From Monilinia fructicola (Eukaryota > Ascomycota > Leotiomycetes > Helotiales > Sclerotiniaceae), in NCBI GenBank assembly GCA_008692225.1, contig VICG01000016.1, positions 806,001-870,000 on the forward strand: 64,000 bases of DNA, read 5' to 3'. This document shows positions 1 to 13,700 of the stretch, piece after piece (the first letter of the stretch is position 1; the number at the start of each line of letters is the position of its first letter). A model generated the notes under the pieces. It was given only the letters and a program-made list of their open reading frames with translations. It made no database searches and was not told the DNA's origin. The position numbers and the translations under genes were made by a program.

Positions 1-131
1 GTAGACATGTCATCTTTTGAAACCATTCGCCTTTTCAGTTCATATATGAGTTGAGAGGCTTGCTTGACATACGAGAATAATCTATTCATCTTTATCTTTA
101 ATTTATCTTCAAAATTACAACATCTTTAATA

Positions 132-1220
132 ATGATCTCTTTATCCTCATTTTTTGCTGTTGCGCTCGCTGGCGGGGCATCGGCTTTCACACCACCTGGT
201 TTTGAACCAGCTTCATCTCAAAATCTTATTGTCGCATATGATTCCAAACTTGCCGTAAATGGAATACAAATCTTACGAGCAGGTGATGTTATCCCTTTAA
301 CCGTTCAGAAACTAGATACTAATGGTATACCAGATACGGCCAGTGCTCCCATTCTCGGCACAACTACCAAACTGACAGGCACATACACTGTGATGATGGT
401 GGACCCTGATATTCCATCTTCGAAAGGTGGAGATATCACATCACAATTTCTTCACTGGATGCAAAGCGGTCTCACATCGGCAAATACAACCACCACTATC
501 GGCGGCCAAAAGATTTACCAGTTAACAAACGAAAAGGATACACCTGCATTCGCTACATACTTACAGCCAAACCCACCCAATATCGCACCAACCACTCATA
601 GATATACTGAGCTATTGTTCAACACAACGAATATGAATATGAGTCTTGCTACTCTTCAAATGGCTGGGAAGAATCGAGGGAATTTCAATGCTGCGGATGT
701 AGCTAAAAGTGCAAAATTGAAGGTCATAATGGGAAATTCATTCAATGTTTCGTTTGCAGATAAAGGAACGAGTAGTACGGGGATGTCTACCGAGTCTTCA
801 GGCGTGTCTTCGGGCGGGTCTTCATCCGAATACTCAAACAGGCCTTCGAGCGGAATATCAGGTGGATCTTCATCCGAATACTCAAACAGGCCTTCGAGCG
901 GGACTTCATCCGAATATTCAAACAGGCCTTCGAGCGGGACATCCAGCGGAACTTTGACCGGAACTTCAAACGATTCTACATTTCGGGCTTCTTTGTCATG
1001 TACAGGATCATCACCTTCTAATTCCAAGTTGAATTCAAGTACAACCTTAACTTCTGATGCTACCTCAAAGTCTAATTCCACTTCAATCACTAATTCCAAT
1101 ACCACCTCAACTAATCCAGGCCTCGCACAGAGTACAGGAGGAGCAGCAGGTATCGGAAGTGGAAAAGGAGGAATTCTTTCACTGTTGGTAGTTTTACCTG
1201 CAGCTGTCTTGCTCCTGTAG
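132..1220 (+). CDS. Secreted, probably GPI-anchored PEBP-like protein
   Basis: A single-exon protein of 362 aa. Residues 1-18 form a signal peptide ending ASA before Phe19. Residues about 25-215 match the phosphatidylethanolamine-binding protein fold: the conserved ligand-site segment MMVDPDIPSS lies at 88-97, the LHWMQSG strand follows at 107-113, and a GKNRGNF segment stands where the family usually has GRxxF. PEBP proteins bind anionic lipid head groups or act as protease or kinase inhibitors; which applies here cannot be read from sequence. Residues about 215-340 are Ser/Thr/Asn rich, with three near-identical copies of SSEYSNRPSSG. The protein ends in a small-residue stretch and a hydrophobic tail (ILSLLVVLPAAVLLL), the layout of a GPI anchor signal, so a cell-wall or plasma-membrane location is inferred. 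The stop codon lies only about 50-500 bp from the AT-rich array. The domain call is solid; the physiological role is unknown. Confidence 0.85.
   Translation: MISLSSFFAVALAGGASAFTPPGFEPASSQNLIVAYDSKLAVNGIQILRAGDVIPLTVQKLDTNGIPDTASAPILGTTTKLTGTYTVMMVDPDIPSSKGGDITSQFLHWMQSGLTSANTTTTIGGQKIYQLTNEKDTPAFATYLQPNPPNIAPTTHRYTELLFNTTNMNMSLATLQMAGKNRGNFNAADVAKSAKLKVIMGNSFNVSFADKGTSSTGMSTESSGVSSGGSSSEYSNRPSSGISGGSSSEYSNRPSSGTSSEYSNRPSSGTSSGTLTGTSNDSTFRASLSCTGSSPSNSKLNSSTTLTSDATSKSNSTSITNSNTTSTNPGLAQSTGGAAGIGSGKGGILSLLVVLPAAVLLL
819..939 (+). repeat. Intragenic minisatellite in the PEBP-like gene
   Basis: Three direct copies of a unit encoding SSEYSNRPSSG begin near 819, 867 and 904. They are nearly identical at nucleotide level; the spacer between the first two is longer and reads ISGGS. 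The array lies in the Ser/Thr-rich stalk, where repeat-number change would alter only stalk length. Confidence 0.85.
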
Positions 1221-1700
1221 AATAGTTTATTATATATCTGAATTGATGAAACTACTGTTGATGTGTTGATACTTTAAACCTATCTTTTAGATAAATTTGT
1301 TATGATAAAAATTTCATATGTATTTTAAAATAATAGTTTGATGAAACTTTTTTAGTTGAAAAGACAAATTTGATTGTATTATAACATTTATATTATTGTT
1401 TATTATAAATTTTCTTATGAATTGATATGTTGTATTTTGATTTTTCAAGTGTCTTGAGAATCCTTGATTTATAGTTTCTTTCGAAAATAAAAGTTTTAAT
1501 ATTTTCTTATAAGATAGATCTTTATTAATGTGAATTTTGAAAAGCCTAGATGGAAGCATTGATATGATATTATATTTTACAGTTTTTCTCTTGAAATTTA
1601 AGTATCAAATAAAATTCTTATTATAAGATATTAATAATTTTTATCTTTGAAATCTTTCTAAATTTTATTCTATTAGAGGGACTTATTTAGAAAGCTTAAT
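1221..1700. other. Transition from gene to AT-rich array; no gene seen
   Basis: AT-rich spacer downstream of the PEBP-like gene. The recurring unit of the adjacent array is not clearly recognisable here, and a few G/C-bearing stretches survive. The open frame on the minus strand at 1314-1559 codes for an AT-driven Ile/Asn/Lys/Leu-rich peptide with no recognisable feature, and I do not call it a gene. Confidence 0.6.
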
Positions 1701-4700
1701 ATTGAAAGAAATTTATATATTTAAGTTTTTATTTAAAAAAACTTAATATTTTGATAGATTAATTATTATTCATTTTTTATAATTATAATTTTTTAAATTT
1801 TATTATTTAATAAAAATTATTTTATAAATATTAAAGAATCTTATTTTAAATAATGTTTAATATTTTCTTTTATTAAGAGATTTTATTAAATAAGTTGAAG
1901 ATTTTATTAAAAAAATATCCTTTTAGTTTTTTTGAATATTGACTTTAAATTAAATCTTTTGATTGAATCCGTTTGAAAAATATAGGGAATTTATTTACAA
2001 AATAAAAATAAATTTTTTTTTAATTAAAAGGTTGGATTTAAAAGGTTGAAAATTTTAATAAATTAATATCTTTTTAGCTTTTTATAATTGTTATTTTTGA
2101 ATAATATCTTTGAAACAATTTTGTTTAAAATAATATTCAAAATTTATTTTTTAAAAAGAAATTTAAATTTTCTTTTATTACAAGGTTTTATTAAGAAAAA
2201 TAAAATTTTAAATAAATTAATATATTTTCATTTACTATAAATGAATTTTTGAATAAAATTTTTAAGTAAATTTAGTTTAAAAGATATTTATAATAATTTT
2301 TCAAATAGAAATCTATAGTTTTTATTATTAAACGATTGTATTTTAAAAATTGAAAATTTAAATAAATTAATATCATTTAGTTTTTTATATTTATAATTTT
2401 TAAAATGAGATCTTCTACTTGAATTTATTTTAAAAGATATTTATAATTATTTTCTAATTGAAAACTTTCTATTTTTTTTATAAAAAAGGATTTAATAAAC
2501 TAATATATTTTAGTTATTTATAAGTAATAATATTTATAATTATTATTTATAAATAATTTCTTAAAATTAAATTTACTTTAAATATTCTATATAATTCTTT
2601 TTAAATAAAGATTTATATTTTGTTTTATTAATAAATTTTATTAAAAGAATAAAAGATTTTAATAAAACAATATATTTGAATTTCTTATAATGTTTTTTTG
2701 AAAGAAATCTTTTCAATTTTATTTATTTAAAGGAAATTCATAATTATTTTCTAAATATATATCGATATATTTTTTTATTATAAGATTTTATTTTCAAAAT
2801 TAAAGATCTTGATAAATTAATATTTTTTGATTATTTATAATTGTTATATAGAAACATTTCTTAGAATTAAATTTACTTAAAATAATAATTAAAATGTTTT
2901 TTTTAAGAAAAACTTTTTATTTTCTTTTCTTATAAAGTTTTATTAAAAAATTAGGTATTCTAATCTTTTATTATTATTTTTTTAAAAAAAAAACTTGATA
3001 TTTAAAAAAGTATTTATAATTATCTTTTAAAAAAGAATATATAATTTTTTTTATTAAACGATTTATTTTCAAAGATTAAAGATTTTAAGAAATTAATATA
3101 TTCGAACTTTATATATAAATTTTTTATAGTTTTTCTTAAAAACTTTTTCATTTAACTTTATTTAAAAAATATTTAATATCATTTTTGAAATAAAAGTTTA
3201 TAGTTTTCATCATTTAAAAATATTATATAAAAGGTTAAAAATTTTAATATTTTAATATATTGGAATTTTTTATTATTATTTTTTAAAAGAAAAACTTTTC
3301 AAATAGATTTTAGTTTGAAAAATATTTCCAGTTTTTAAAAATTGAATTTAGTTAAAATACTTTTTATAATTCTTATTTAAATAAAGGTTTAAATTTTTTT
3401 TATTAATAAATTTTTTAAAAGAATTAAAGATTTTAATAAATTAATAAATTTTAATTTTTTATAACTATTTTTGTATCGAGAACTTTTAAATAAAATTTAG
3501 TATAATAAACATTTATAATTATTGTCTTATTAAAAATCTATAATTTTAGTTTTTGAATAATTTTATTTAAAAGATTTTATATTTTAATAAACTGATATTT
3601 TTTGGTTTTTTAAAATTTTCTTTATAAAGAATTCTTTAAAATTAATTTTATTTTAGTATTATTCATAATTCTTTTTTTAAATAAAAACTTATAAATTTTT
3701 TTATCAATAAGTTTTATTATTGAAATTTAAGATTCAATAAATAAATGTTTTTTAATTGTTTTTAATTATTATTTATAAAAAAATTTATAAAATATAAACT
3801 TACTTTAAAGAATATACAAAATTCTTTTTATGAATTCAAATTAATACTTTTTTTATTATAAGATGTTTTTAAAAAAATGGAAATTTTAATAGATTAATAT
3901 TTTTTAATTTTTAATATTTATAATTTATAAAGGATTCTTTCAAATGAAGTTTTTTTTATATAATATTAATAATTCTATTTTTAAATAAAAGTTTATATTT
4001 TCTTCTATTTAAAGATTATATTAAAAAGATTAAAGATTATAGTAAATTAATATTTTTCTATTATGTATTATTTCTATTTTTAAATACTATTATAAAATTA
4101 AAATAAATAAAGATAATATTTTAACCTTTTTTAAATTAAAATTTCTTTTTTTTTATCAAAAGATTTTATTAGAAAGGCTAATGATTTTGATAAATTAATA
4201 TATTTAAATTTTTGAAAAAAAACTTTTTAATGAGATTTACTAATTAGATTTAATTTCAAAATATTTATCAATAAAAATTATAATTTTTATTATTAATAAA
4301 CTTTATCAAAATAATCGAAAATTTTAATGAAGTAATACATTTAAATTTTTTATAATTAATTTTTTAAAACAAAACTCTTTAATTAAATTTAGTTTTAAAA
4401 ATATTTAAAAAAAATATAATAAAAAGTTTTATTTTCTTTTATTAAAAGATTTTATTATAAAAATTTAATCTTTTAATAAATTAATATATTTAAATTGGGT
4501 ATTATTTTTCTTTAAAAAACTTATTAATTAAATATAGTTTAAAAAAATTTATAAAAAGAAATATATAGTTTTTATTATTAAAAGATTTAATATAAAAGAA
4601 TCAAAATTTTAAAAAATGAATCTATTTTAGTTTCTTATAATTTTTATTTTTAAAAAATATTTTATAATTGAAATTTACTTTTAATAAATTTAATTTCATT

Positions 4701-4784
4701 TTATAAGTAAACTTCTTTTTCCTTTTATTGAAAGATTTTATAAAAAAGATTAAAGATTTAAATAAATTAATATATTTAAATTTT

Positions 4785-5757
4785 TTCTAATTATTTTTTT
4801 ATATAGAATATTTAAATTGAAATTAGTTCTAATTATATTAATAATTATATTTTAAAAAAATTTTTTATTTTTTTTTCATTAAAATGTTTTAATTTTTAGA
4901 TCAAATATTTTAATAAAGAAATATCATTTATTTATTTAGTTACTATTTATTGAAAGAATTTCTAATGAACTTTACTTTAAATAATATTTAAAAAATTTTT
5001 TTCTAAAAAAAAAATAATATTATCTTTTGTTAAAAAGTTTCCCTTATAAAATTTAAAATTTTAATAAAATAATATATTCGAGTTATTTTCAATTATTATT
5101 TTTAAATAATATTCTAAAATAGAATTTATTTTTAATAATACTTATATCTTTTTTTAAAAAAATATTTATTTTATTTAGTTTTTAAAAAATTTATAAATAA
5201 AAGTTTATAGTTTTTATTATTAAAAAATTTTATAAAAATAATTAAAGATTTTAATAAATTAATATATTTCAATTTTTTATAATTATTTTTTTATATAGAA
5301 TATTTCAATTGAAATTAGTTTGAATTATATTAATAATTATATTTTAAAAAAAATTCATATTTTTTTTTCATTAAAATGTTTTAATTTCAAGATTAAATAT
5401 TTTAATAAAGAAATATCATTTATTTATTTAGTTATTATTTATTAGAAGAATTTCTAATGAACTTTACTTTAAATAATATTTCAAAAATCTTTTCTAAAAA
5501 AATAATAATATTATCTTTTATTAAAAAGTTTCCTCTATAAAATTTAAAATTTTAATGAAATAATATATTCGAGTTATTTATAATTATTTTTTTTAAATAA
5601 TATTCTAAAATAGAATTTATCTTTAATAATACTTATATCTTTTTTAAAAAAAATATTTATTTTATTTAGTTTTAAAAAAATTTATAAATAAAAGTGTATA
5701 GTTTTTATTATTAAAAAATTTTAAAAAAATAATTAAAGATTTTAATAAATTAATATA
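4785..5757 (+). repeat. Direct duplication of a 492-bp block inside the array
   Basis: Bases from about 4785 to 5265 recur almost unchanged from about 5277 to 5757. Shared landmarks include ATATCATTTATTTATTTAG at 4921 and 5413 (offset 492), a ATATTCGAGTTATTT string, and AATTTCTAATGAACTTTACT. The two copies resemble each other far more than neighbouring monomers do, so this looks like a relatively late tandem duplication of about three monomers. A third, more diverged version lies near 23.77-24.26 kb. Confidence 0.75.
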
Positions 5758-8700
5758 TTAAAATCTTTTATAATTTTCTTTTTAAATAAAGTTTTTAATT
5801 AAATTGAATTTAAAAGATGCTTATAATTGTTTTCTTAATAAAAATCTTTATATTTTTTTATTAATAGAGTTTATTTTAAAGTTTCAAGATTTTACTAAAT
5901 TAATATATTCGAATTTTCTATAATTATTATTTTTAATAAAATTTAGAAATTAAATTTCATTGTGAAAACATTTATAAGGAAGAATTTATAGTTTTTGATA
6001 TTTAAAGATTTTATTTTTAAGATTTAGAATTCAAAGAAATTAATATTCTTTAAATTTTTATAATTATAATTTTTAAATACAGCTTTTTATTAATGTTTTT
6101 TTAAAAACTATTTTAATATTTTTTTTAGAAATAAAATTGAATAGTTTCTGATATTAAAAAATTTTAAAAAAATAAAAGACGATTTTAATAAATTAATTTA
6201 TTTTAATCCTTTTTATTTTAAAAACCTTTTTTTTAATTAAAATTAATTAAAATAATATTTATAATTTACTTTTTTTAATAAGAATTTATATTCTTTTATT
6301 TTAAATAGATTTATTAAGAGAAATAAAACCTTTAATAAATTTTTCTATTTTATTTTTTTTAAAATTATTATTTTTAAATAAAACTCTTTTATTAATACAT
6401 TTTAAAAAAATATATATAATTCTTTTATATAAAAAAGGTTCCATTGCTTTTTATTTAAATATCTATTTTAAAAAATCTTAAATTTCAATAAATTTATATT
6501 ATTTAATTATTTATAATTATTATCTATAAATAACTTTTTAAAATTAATTTTACTTTTCATAATACTTATAATTTTCTTTTGAATAAAAGTTTTTATTTTC
6601 TTTAATTAATAGATTTTATAAAAGAGATTGAAGATTTAAATAAAATAATATATTTCAATTATTTATAAATGTTTTTTTAAAAAGTATTTTAAAATTAAAT
6701 TTACTTGAATTAATATCAATAATTTCTTTTTGAATAAAGGCTATTAAGGAAACGAAAAATTACAATAATTTAAATACTTTTAGTTTTTATAATTATCTAT
6801 TTATAAAGCTTTTTAATTAAATTTAATTGAAAAGAAATTATAATTTTTTTTAAATAAAAATCTGAAGTCTATATTATTATAAGCCTTTATTTAAAAGATA
6901 TAAAAATTTTAATATATTAAAATTTTCCTATTTTATAAAATTATAATCTTTAAATAAAATATTTGAATTAAATTTAGTTTAAAATATATATATAATTATT
7001 TTATAAATAAAAAAGAATTTTTTTATTAAAAGATTTAATTTCAAAAGTTAACAATTTTAATAAGTTAATATCTTTTCGTTTTATATAATTTCTATTTATA
7101 AAGATTTTTAAAAATTAAATTTATTTTAAAAAAAGAATTTTTAATTTTACTTTCAAATATAATCTAATTTTTTTTATTAATAGATTTTACTAAAAGAATT
7201 TAAGATTTTCATTAATTAATATTATTCTATTATTCATAATAATTATTATTCTTAAAAAAAAAATAAAAATTAAATTCATTCTAAATAATATTTATAACAT
7301 TTTTTTATATAAAATTTTTCGTTTATAAGAGAAAGTTTTATTGAAACGATTTAAGATTTTATTAATTTAATATATTTCAACTTTTTAAAATTTTTTTCTA
7401 TAAAAAATTACTCAATTTCATTTAGTTCAATAAATATTTATAATTGTTTTTTAAAAAAAATCCATATTTTTTTTATTAAAAGATTTTTTCTTAAAAAGAT
7501 AAAATTTTATCAAGGATATATTTTATAATTTTTAAAAATAAAGTTTTTAATAAAATCTTGAAATTAAGTTTAGTTTAAAAATTATTTAAAATTATTTTTA
7601 AAAAGAAAAGCTGTTCTTTTATTTTATAAAAAGATTTTATTTTAAATATTCAAAATTTAAAAAAAAATGAATATCTCTTAGTTTTTTACAATTATTATTT
7701 TAAGATGAAATCTTTAAATTGAGGTTATCTTGAAAATTATTTATAATTCTTTTTTAAAAAAAAACTTTTATTTTATTTTATTAAAGGATTTTATTTTAAA
7801 CGTTAAAAATTCAAATAGATTAATATTTTTTAATTTTCTATAATTATTGATTTAAAAGAATATCTTTTAATAAAATTTATTTTAAAGTATATTATTAAAA
7901 GCTTTTTAAATAAAAATCTATATTTTTTTTAAAAAAGAAATTTCCCTTTGAAAAATTTAAAAATTTGATAAATCAATATCTTTTAATTTTCTATAACTAT
8001 TATTTTAAAATAATTTCTAAATATTTAAATTCTTTAAAATAATACTTTGAATTTATTTTTAAATAAAAATTTATATCTCCTTTTATTAAAAGATTTTATT
8101 TAAAAATTAGAATACTTTCGAGAATTGAATATATTTTTTTTTTTTATAATTTTTATTTTTAAGATTTATTATATAAAAAGCTTTTTCAAAAAATATAAAA
8201 ATAATATTTTTTAATAAAAATTCGTTTTTTCTTTTATTAAAAGATTATATTAAAATAATCTAAAAAGTAAATATATAAAAGTATTTCAATTTTTTTTAAT
8301 AATTCTATTTAAACTAAATCCTCTAATAAGGTTTTTTTAAATAAAATAAATAATTCTTTTTTAAAAAAAGTTTTACTAATTCTTTTTTTAAAAGATTTCA
8401 ATGAAGAAATCTAATATTTTAATAAATAAATATATTTTAATTTTCTTTTATAATTTTTTTTCAATTTTATTTTATAATATACTTTTTTTAAAAAAAAAAA
8501 TCATGCATAAAATAAGATTTTAGTTTTTCTTTTATTAAAAGACTTTATTCAAAAGATTAAAGATTTTAATAAATTAATAGATTATAATTTTTAGAATGAT
8601 TTTTTTAATAAAGTTTATAAATTATATTTAGTTTTAAAAAACATTTATAAATAAAAGTTTTTAGTTTTTATAATTAAGAGATTTTATAAAAATCAAGAAT

Positions 8701-10453
8701 GATTTTAATAAATTAATATATTTAAATTCTTTCTATCTTTGATCATTTTCTTTAAATTAAATTTATTGAAAATGATATTTATAAATTTTATTTTCAATAA
8801 TAATTTATATTTTCTTCTATCAAAAAAGTTTATTAAAATTGATATTTTTCTTTATTCAAAAGTTGAATTAAAAAAATTAAAGATTTTCTCAATTCATATA
8901 TTAAAATTTTTTAAAGTTATGTTTTATATAAATCTTTTTTTATTTAATTTAATTTTAAAAAAATATATGATTGTTTTCTAAATGAAAGTTTATAATTTTT
9001 TTTTATTATTGAAAGATTTATATAAAAGAATAAAAATTTTCTTCAATCAATATCTTTTTGTTTTGTAAAATTAAAAAAACATTTACAAATTAAAATATAT
9101 AGTTTTTATTTTTAAAAGATTTGAATTTGTAAATAAAAATCTTTAATAAATTAATATTTTTTGATTTTGTAGAAATATTATTTTAAAACAAAATCTTTTA
9201 ATTAAATTTGATTTAAAAAACATTTAAAAATAAAAATTTATAATTTTCAAAATTAAAAGATTTCAATTGAAAAATTAAAACTTCAAATAAATTGATATAT
9301 TTTTAATTTTATAATTTCAATATAAAATCTTTCAATTAAATTTGATTTGAAAATTATTTAAAATAAATATTTTAATAATTTTTAGAATTTTTTCTTTTGA
9401 ATAGAAATCTTTATTTTCTTTAATCAAAAAATCTTATCAAAAAAACTTAAGATTTTAATAAATTAATATATTTAAGTTTTTTTTATTCTTTTTTAAAATT
9501 CAACTTTTTAATCAAATTCAATTTAAAAAACAAATATATTTATTTATTAGAAAGAATTTTATAATCTTTAGTATTAAAATATTTTATTTAAATAATTAAA
9601 GATTTTAATGAATTAATATATTTGAAGTTTATATAATTTTCTTTTAAATAGAACCTTTTAATTATATTTGAATTAAACAAATATTTAAAATTATTTTTGT
9701 AAAAAATCTATAATTTATTTTAATTCTTTTTTTAAATAAAAACTTATATTTTCTGTTGTTAATAAGTTTTACTAAATGAATTAAAGGTTTTAATAAATTA
9801 ATATTATATCAGTATTTAAAATAACTATTTATTCAAATGTTTTAAAAATTAAATTTACTCAAAGTAATATTTATAATATTTTTTATAAATAGAAACTTAT
9901 ATTTCTCTTTTATTAGTAAGTTTTATAAAAAAGATTTAAGATTTGAATAAACTAATATTTTTCTATTATTTATGATAATTATTTTTTTAGAAAATAAAAA
10001 ATTAAATTTATTATAAAAGATATTTTTAATATTATTTTTCTTTTTTCTTTTTTCTTCTATAATAAAGTTCTATTAAGAAGATTTAAGATTTTATTCATTT
10101 AATATATTTTTATTTTTTATGATTTTCTTTATATATAATTTCTTTATTTAATTAGATTTGAAAAGTATTTATAATGATTTTTAAAAAAATATATATATAT
10201 CTTTTTTATTAAAATAGTTTATTTGAGAAATCTAAAATTTTAATAAAAATTTATCTTAAAGTTTTTTGAAAAAAAAGGTTTTTAATAAAATTATTAAATT
10301 AAATTCATTTTAAAGTTATTTATAATAATTTTTAAAAGAAGAACTTATATTTTCTTTTATTAAAAGGTTTTATTTCAAAATTAAGAATTTTAATAAATTA
10401 GTATTCTTTAGTTTTTTACACTTATTATTTTTTAAATAAGTTTTTTTAATAAA

Positions 10454-10458
10454 ATTTA
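10454..10458. repeat. Target-site duplication, left side of solo LTR 1
   Basis: ATTTA directly precedes the TG terminus of the LTR and is repeated exactly after its CA terminus at 10734-10738. Confidence 0.85.
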
Positions 10459-10733
10459 TGTCACGCAAAAGTGATCATGTGATCCTACCATATCATTGGT
10501 GGGGAATAGACCGAAGGTCTATTCCGATCCTCCAATGCCGATCTCGGATACGTGGAGCACTCTGTGCTCTCCGATCGGAGGTTACACACCGCTCTTTTAG
10601 TTATATATATTTCTTCTATTATTCCGTAGTAGAAGCAAAGTTAATAGCCTACTTATATATACTATATTCTATATTTATGCTTGCTCCTATTGGTGATCCT
10701 CGTATGCTCTCGTATGACTCGTCCTCCGTGACA
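10459..10733 (+). mobile_element. Solo LTR 1 of an LTR retrotransposon (275 bp, little RIP)
   Basis: A 275-bp island of normal base composition inside the AT-rich array. It starts TGTCACG and ends CGTGACA, a 7-bp terminal inverted repeat with the TG..CA ends of retroviral-type LTRs, and is flanked by the 5-bp duplication ATTTA on both sides. It carries two short hairpins (GGAATAGACC-GAA-GGTCTATTCC near 10504-10526, and GAGCAC-TCT-GTGCTC near 10555-10569) and an ATATATACTATATT promoter-like stretch. No reverse transcriptase, integrase or primer-binding region follows, so it is a solo LTR left by LTR-LTR recombination. The superfamily (Copia or Gypsy) cannot be told from the LTR alone. An open frame runs through it but crosses its borders and is meaningless. 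Confidence 0.85.
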
Positions 10734-10738
10734 ATTTA
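10734..10738. repeat. Target-site duplication, right side of solo LTR 1
   Basis: ATTTA follows the CGTGACA terminus and matches 10454-10458. Confidence 0.85.
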
Positions 10739-13700
10739 TTTAATAGAATATTATTTAAAGGTTTTTAAATAAATGTCTATATTTTTTTTATTAAAAGATC
10801 TTATCTAAAAATTCAAAAATCTTAATAAATTAATATTCTCTTTTTTTATAAATTATTATTTATAAAGAATTTTCAATATTAAATTTATTTTAAATAATAT
10901 TTAAAATTCTTATCTTGAAGAAAATTTTATATTTTCTTTTATTAATAACTTTTATAATAAAAATAAAAGATTTTAATAGATTATTATAATTCTATTATTA
11001 ATAATAATAATAATTATTTATTAAAAAAAACTCAAACTTAAAATTTAAATTTACTTTAATATTTATAATATTTTGTTAAATAAAATTTCCTTTTTTCCAG
11101 AAAAAAGTTTAAATAAAACGATTAAAGATTTTATTACTTTAATATATTAAAATCTTTTATAATTATTTATATGTATAAAACTTTTTAATTAAATTTAGTT
11201 TGATAAATATTTATAATCATTTTTTAAAAAGAAATATATATATTTTTTTGTTAAAACATTTAATCTTTAAAGTTTAAGATTTTCATAAATTAATTTTTTT
11301 TAATCTTTGAAATTGATTTCTTATAAAAAATTTCTAAAAGTCAAATTTATGTTTAATTATATTTAAAATTTATTTTTTCGATAAAATTCTCTATTTTTTT
11401 TTATTAGAGTTCTTTTTTAATAAAAGTTGAAATTTTAATTATTCAATATATTTTAATTTTATATAATTAGTCTTTTTATAATAATATTTTAAAATCAAAT
11501 CTATTTAAATTAAGATTTTTAATTATCTTTTAATAAAAATCTTTATTTTCTATTCTCAAAAGATTTTATCAAAAAAGTTTAAAATAATAATAAGCTAATA
11601 TATTTAAATGTCTTTAAAATCAATTTTATAAAAACATTTTAAATAAAATTGATTTAAAAAAATATTAATAATAATTTTTTAAAAAAAGTTATAGTTTTTA
11701 TTATTAAAGGATTTTATTTTAAAGATTAAGAGTTTTAATAAATTAATATTTTTAAGTTTTATATAAGTTTAATCTCCAATTGAAACCTTTTAATAAAATT
11801 AAATTTAAAAAATCATTATAATTCTTTTTTATAAAAAACTTAATATTTTGTCTTTTAATAAGTTTCATTCAAAAGACTAAAGATCTTGATAAATTAATAT
11901 CTTTTTTTATTTATAATAATTAAGTATAAAATTTTCTTTAAAATTAGGTTTATTTGAAATCGAAATTTCTAATTTTCTTATTAATAAATGAATATCCTTT
12001 AATTATTTATAATTATTATTTATAAATAATTTATTTTAAATTCATTTTATTTTTAATAATATATAATTTTCTTTAAAATAAAAACCTATATTTTCTTTCA
12101 TTAATGAATTTCATGAAAAGAAATAAAGATTTTAATAAAGTAATATATTTTAATTATTTATATTTATTATTTAAAAATAAATTTTTCAAACTAAATTTCA
12201 ATTAGATAATATAAAGAATTCTTTCTTTAATGATAATTTTTATTCTTTTTTATTTTTTAGAAAGGTATCTATGTTTTTTTTTAACAAAAGCTTTAATTTC
12301 GAAAATTAAAGATTTTAATAAATCTTTCTTTTAATTGTTTATATTCATTATTTATAAAAGAAATCTGAAAGTTTTATATTAAATAATATTTAAAATTTTA
12401 TTTTTTTAAGAAAAATTTTATATTTTTTATTATGAAAAGCTTTTTTTAAAAAAATTTAAAATTTTAATAAATTAATATATTTTAATTTTTTATAATCATT
12501 ATTTTTAAAAAATATTTTAAAACTAAATTTATTAGAAATTCTATTTTTCATTTTTCTTTTAAAAAAATCTCATTTTTTCTTTTATTAAAAGATTTCATTT
12601 ATAAAATTTGAAATAATAATAAATTCATATATTTAAGATCTTTTCAAAATATCTTATGAAAATCTTTTTAATGAAATTTTTTTTAAAAAATTCTAATAAT
12701 TTTTTTTTAAATAAAAATTTATAATTTTTATTATTAAAAAGATCTCATATTGAAAATGAAGAATTTTAATAAATTAATATCTTTGAGTTTTATATTAGTT
12801 TAATTTTTAAATAAAATCTTTTTTTTAAATTCTTCTTTAAAAATCTTTTAAATTATTTCTTTAATAAAACGTTTTATTTTCTTTTATTAATAAGTTTGAT
12901 TAAAAGAAATAAATATATTAATAAAGAAATATCTTTCCTTTATTTATAATTATTAATTATAAAAAATTTCGCAAAATGAAATTTATTTTAAATAAAATTA
13001 AAATTCTTTTACAAATAAAAATTCTTATTTTTTTTCATTAATAAATTTAATTTAAAAGATTTGCTATTTGAATAAATTAATACTTTCTAATTATTTATAA
13101 ATATTCTTTAAAAAGAATTTTCTAAAATGAAATTTACTTTAAAAAGAATTTCAAATTCTTTTTTTATAAAAAATTTCTATTTGTTTATTAATAAATTTCA
13201 TTTAAAAGATTAAGGATTTTAATAAATTTTTTTTTTAATTATTTATAAATTTTATTTTTGAAAGAATTTTTCAAGATCAAATTTACTTTGAATAATATTT
13301 AGAATTCTTTTTTAAATAAAAATTTCTTTTTTCTTTTATTAAAAGATTTTATTAGAAAGATAAAAGATTTTGATAAATTAATAAATTTAAATTTTTTATA
13401 ATTTCTTTTAAAAAACATTTATTAGTTAAATTGAATTTTATAATATTTATAAGAAAAAATAAAAAAAAATTTATTATTAGAAGAATTTATAAGAATAATT
13501 CAAAATTTTAATAAATTAATATATTTCAATTTTTTATAATTGTTTTTTTGAGATAAAACTCTTTAATTAAATTTAGTTTTAAAAATATTTATAATTCTTT
13601 TAATAAAAAATTTTATTTTCTTTTATTAAAAGATTTTATTATAAAAATTTCATATTTTAAATTAATATATTTGAATTTTGTATTATTTTTCTTTTAAAAA

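Noticed and set aside
8739..8981. 80-codon open frame inside the AT-rich array
   Set aside because: Its product is only Ile/Phe/Leu/Lys/Asn as expected from the base composition, and the underlying DNA is ordinary array monomer.
10458..10772. 104-codon open frame at 10.5 kb
   Set aside because: It starts at the target duplication, runs through the whole solo LTR and out the other side, so it crosses element borders and has no domain.
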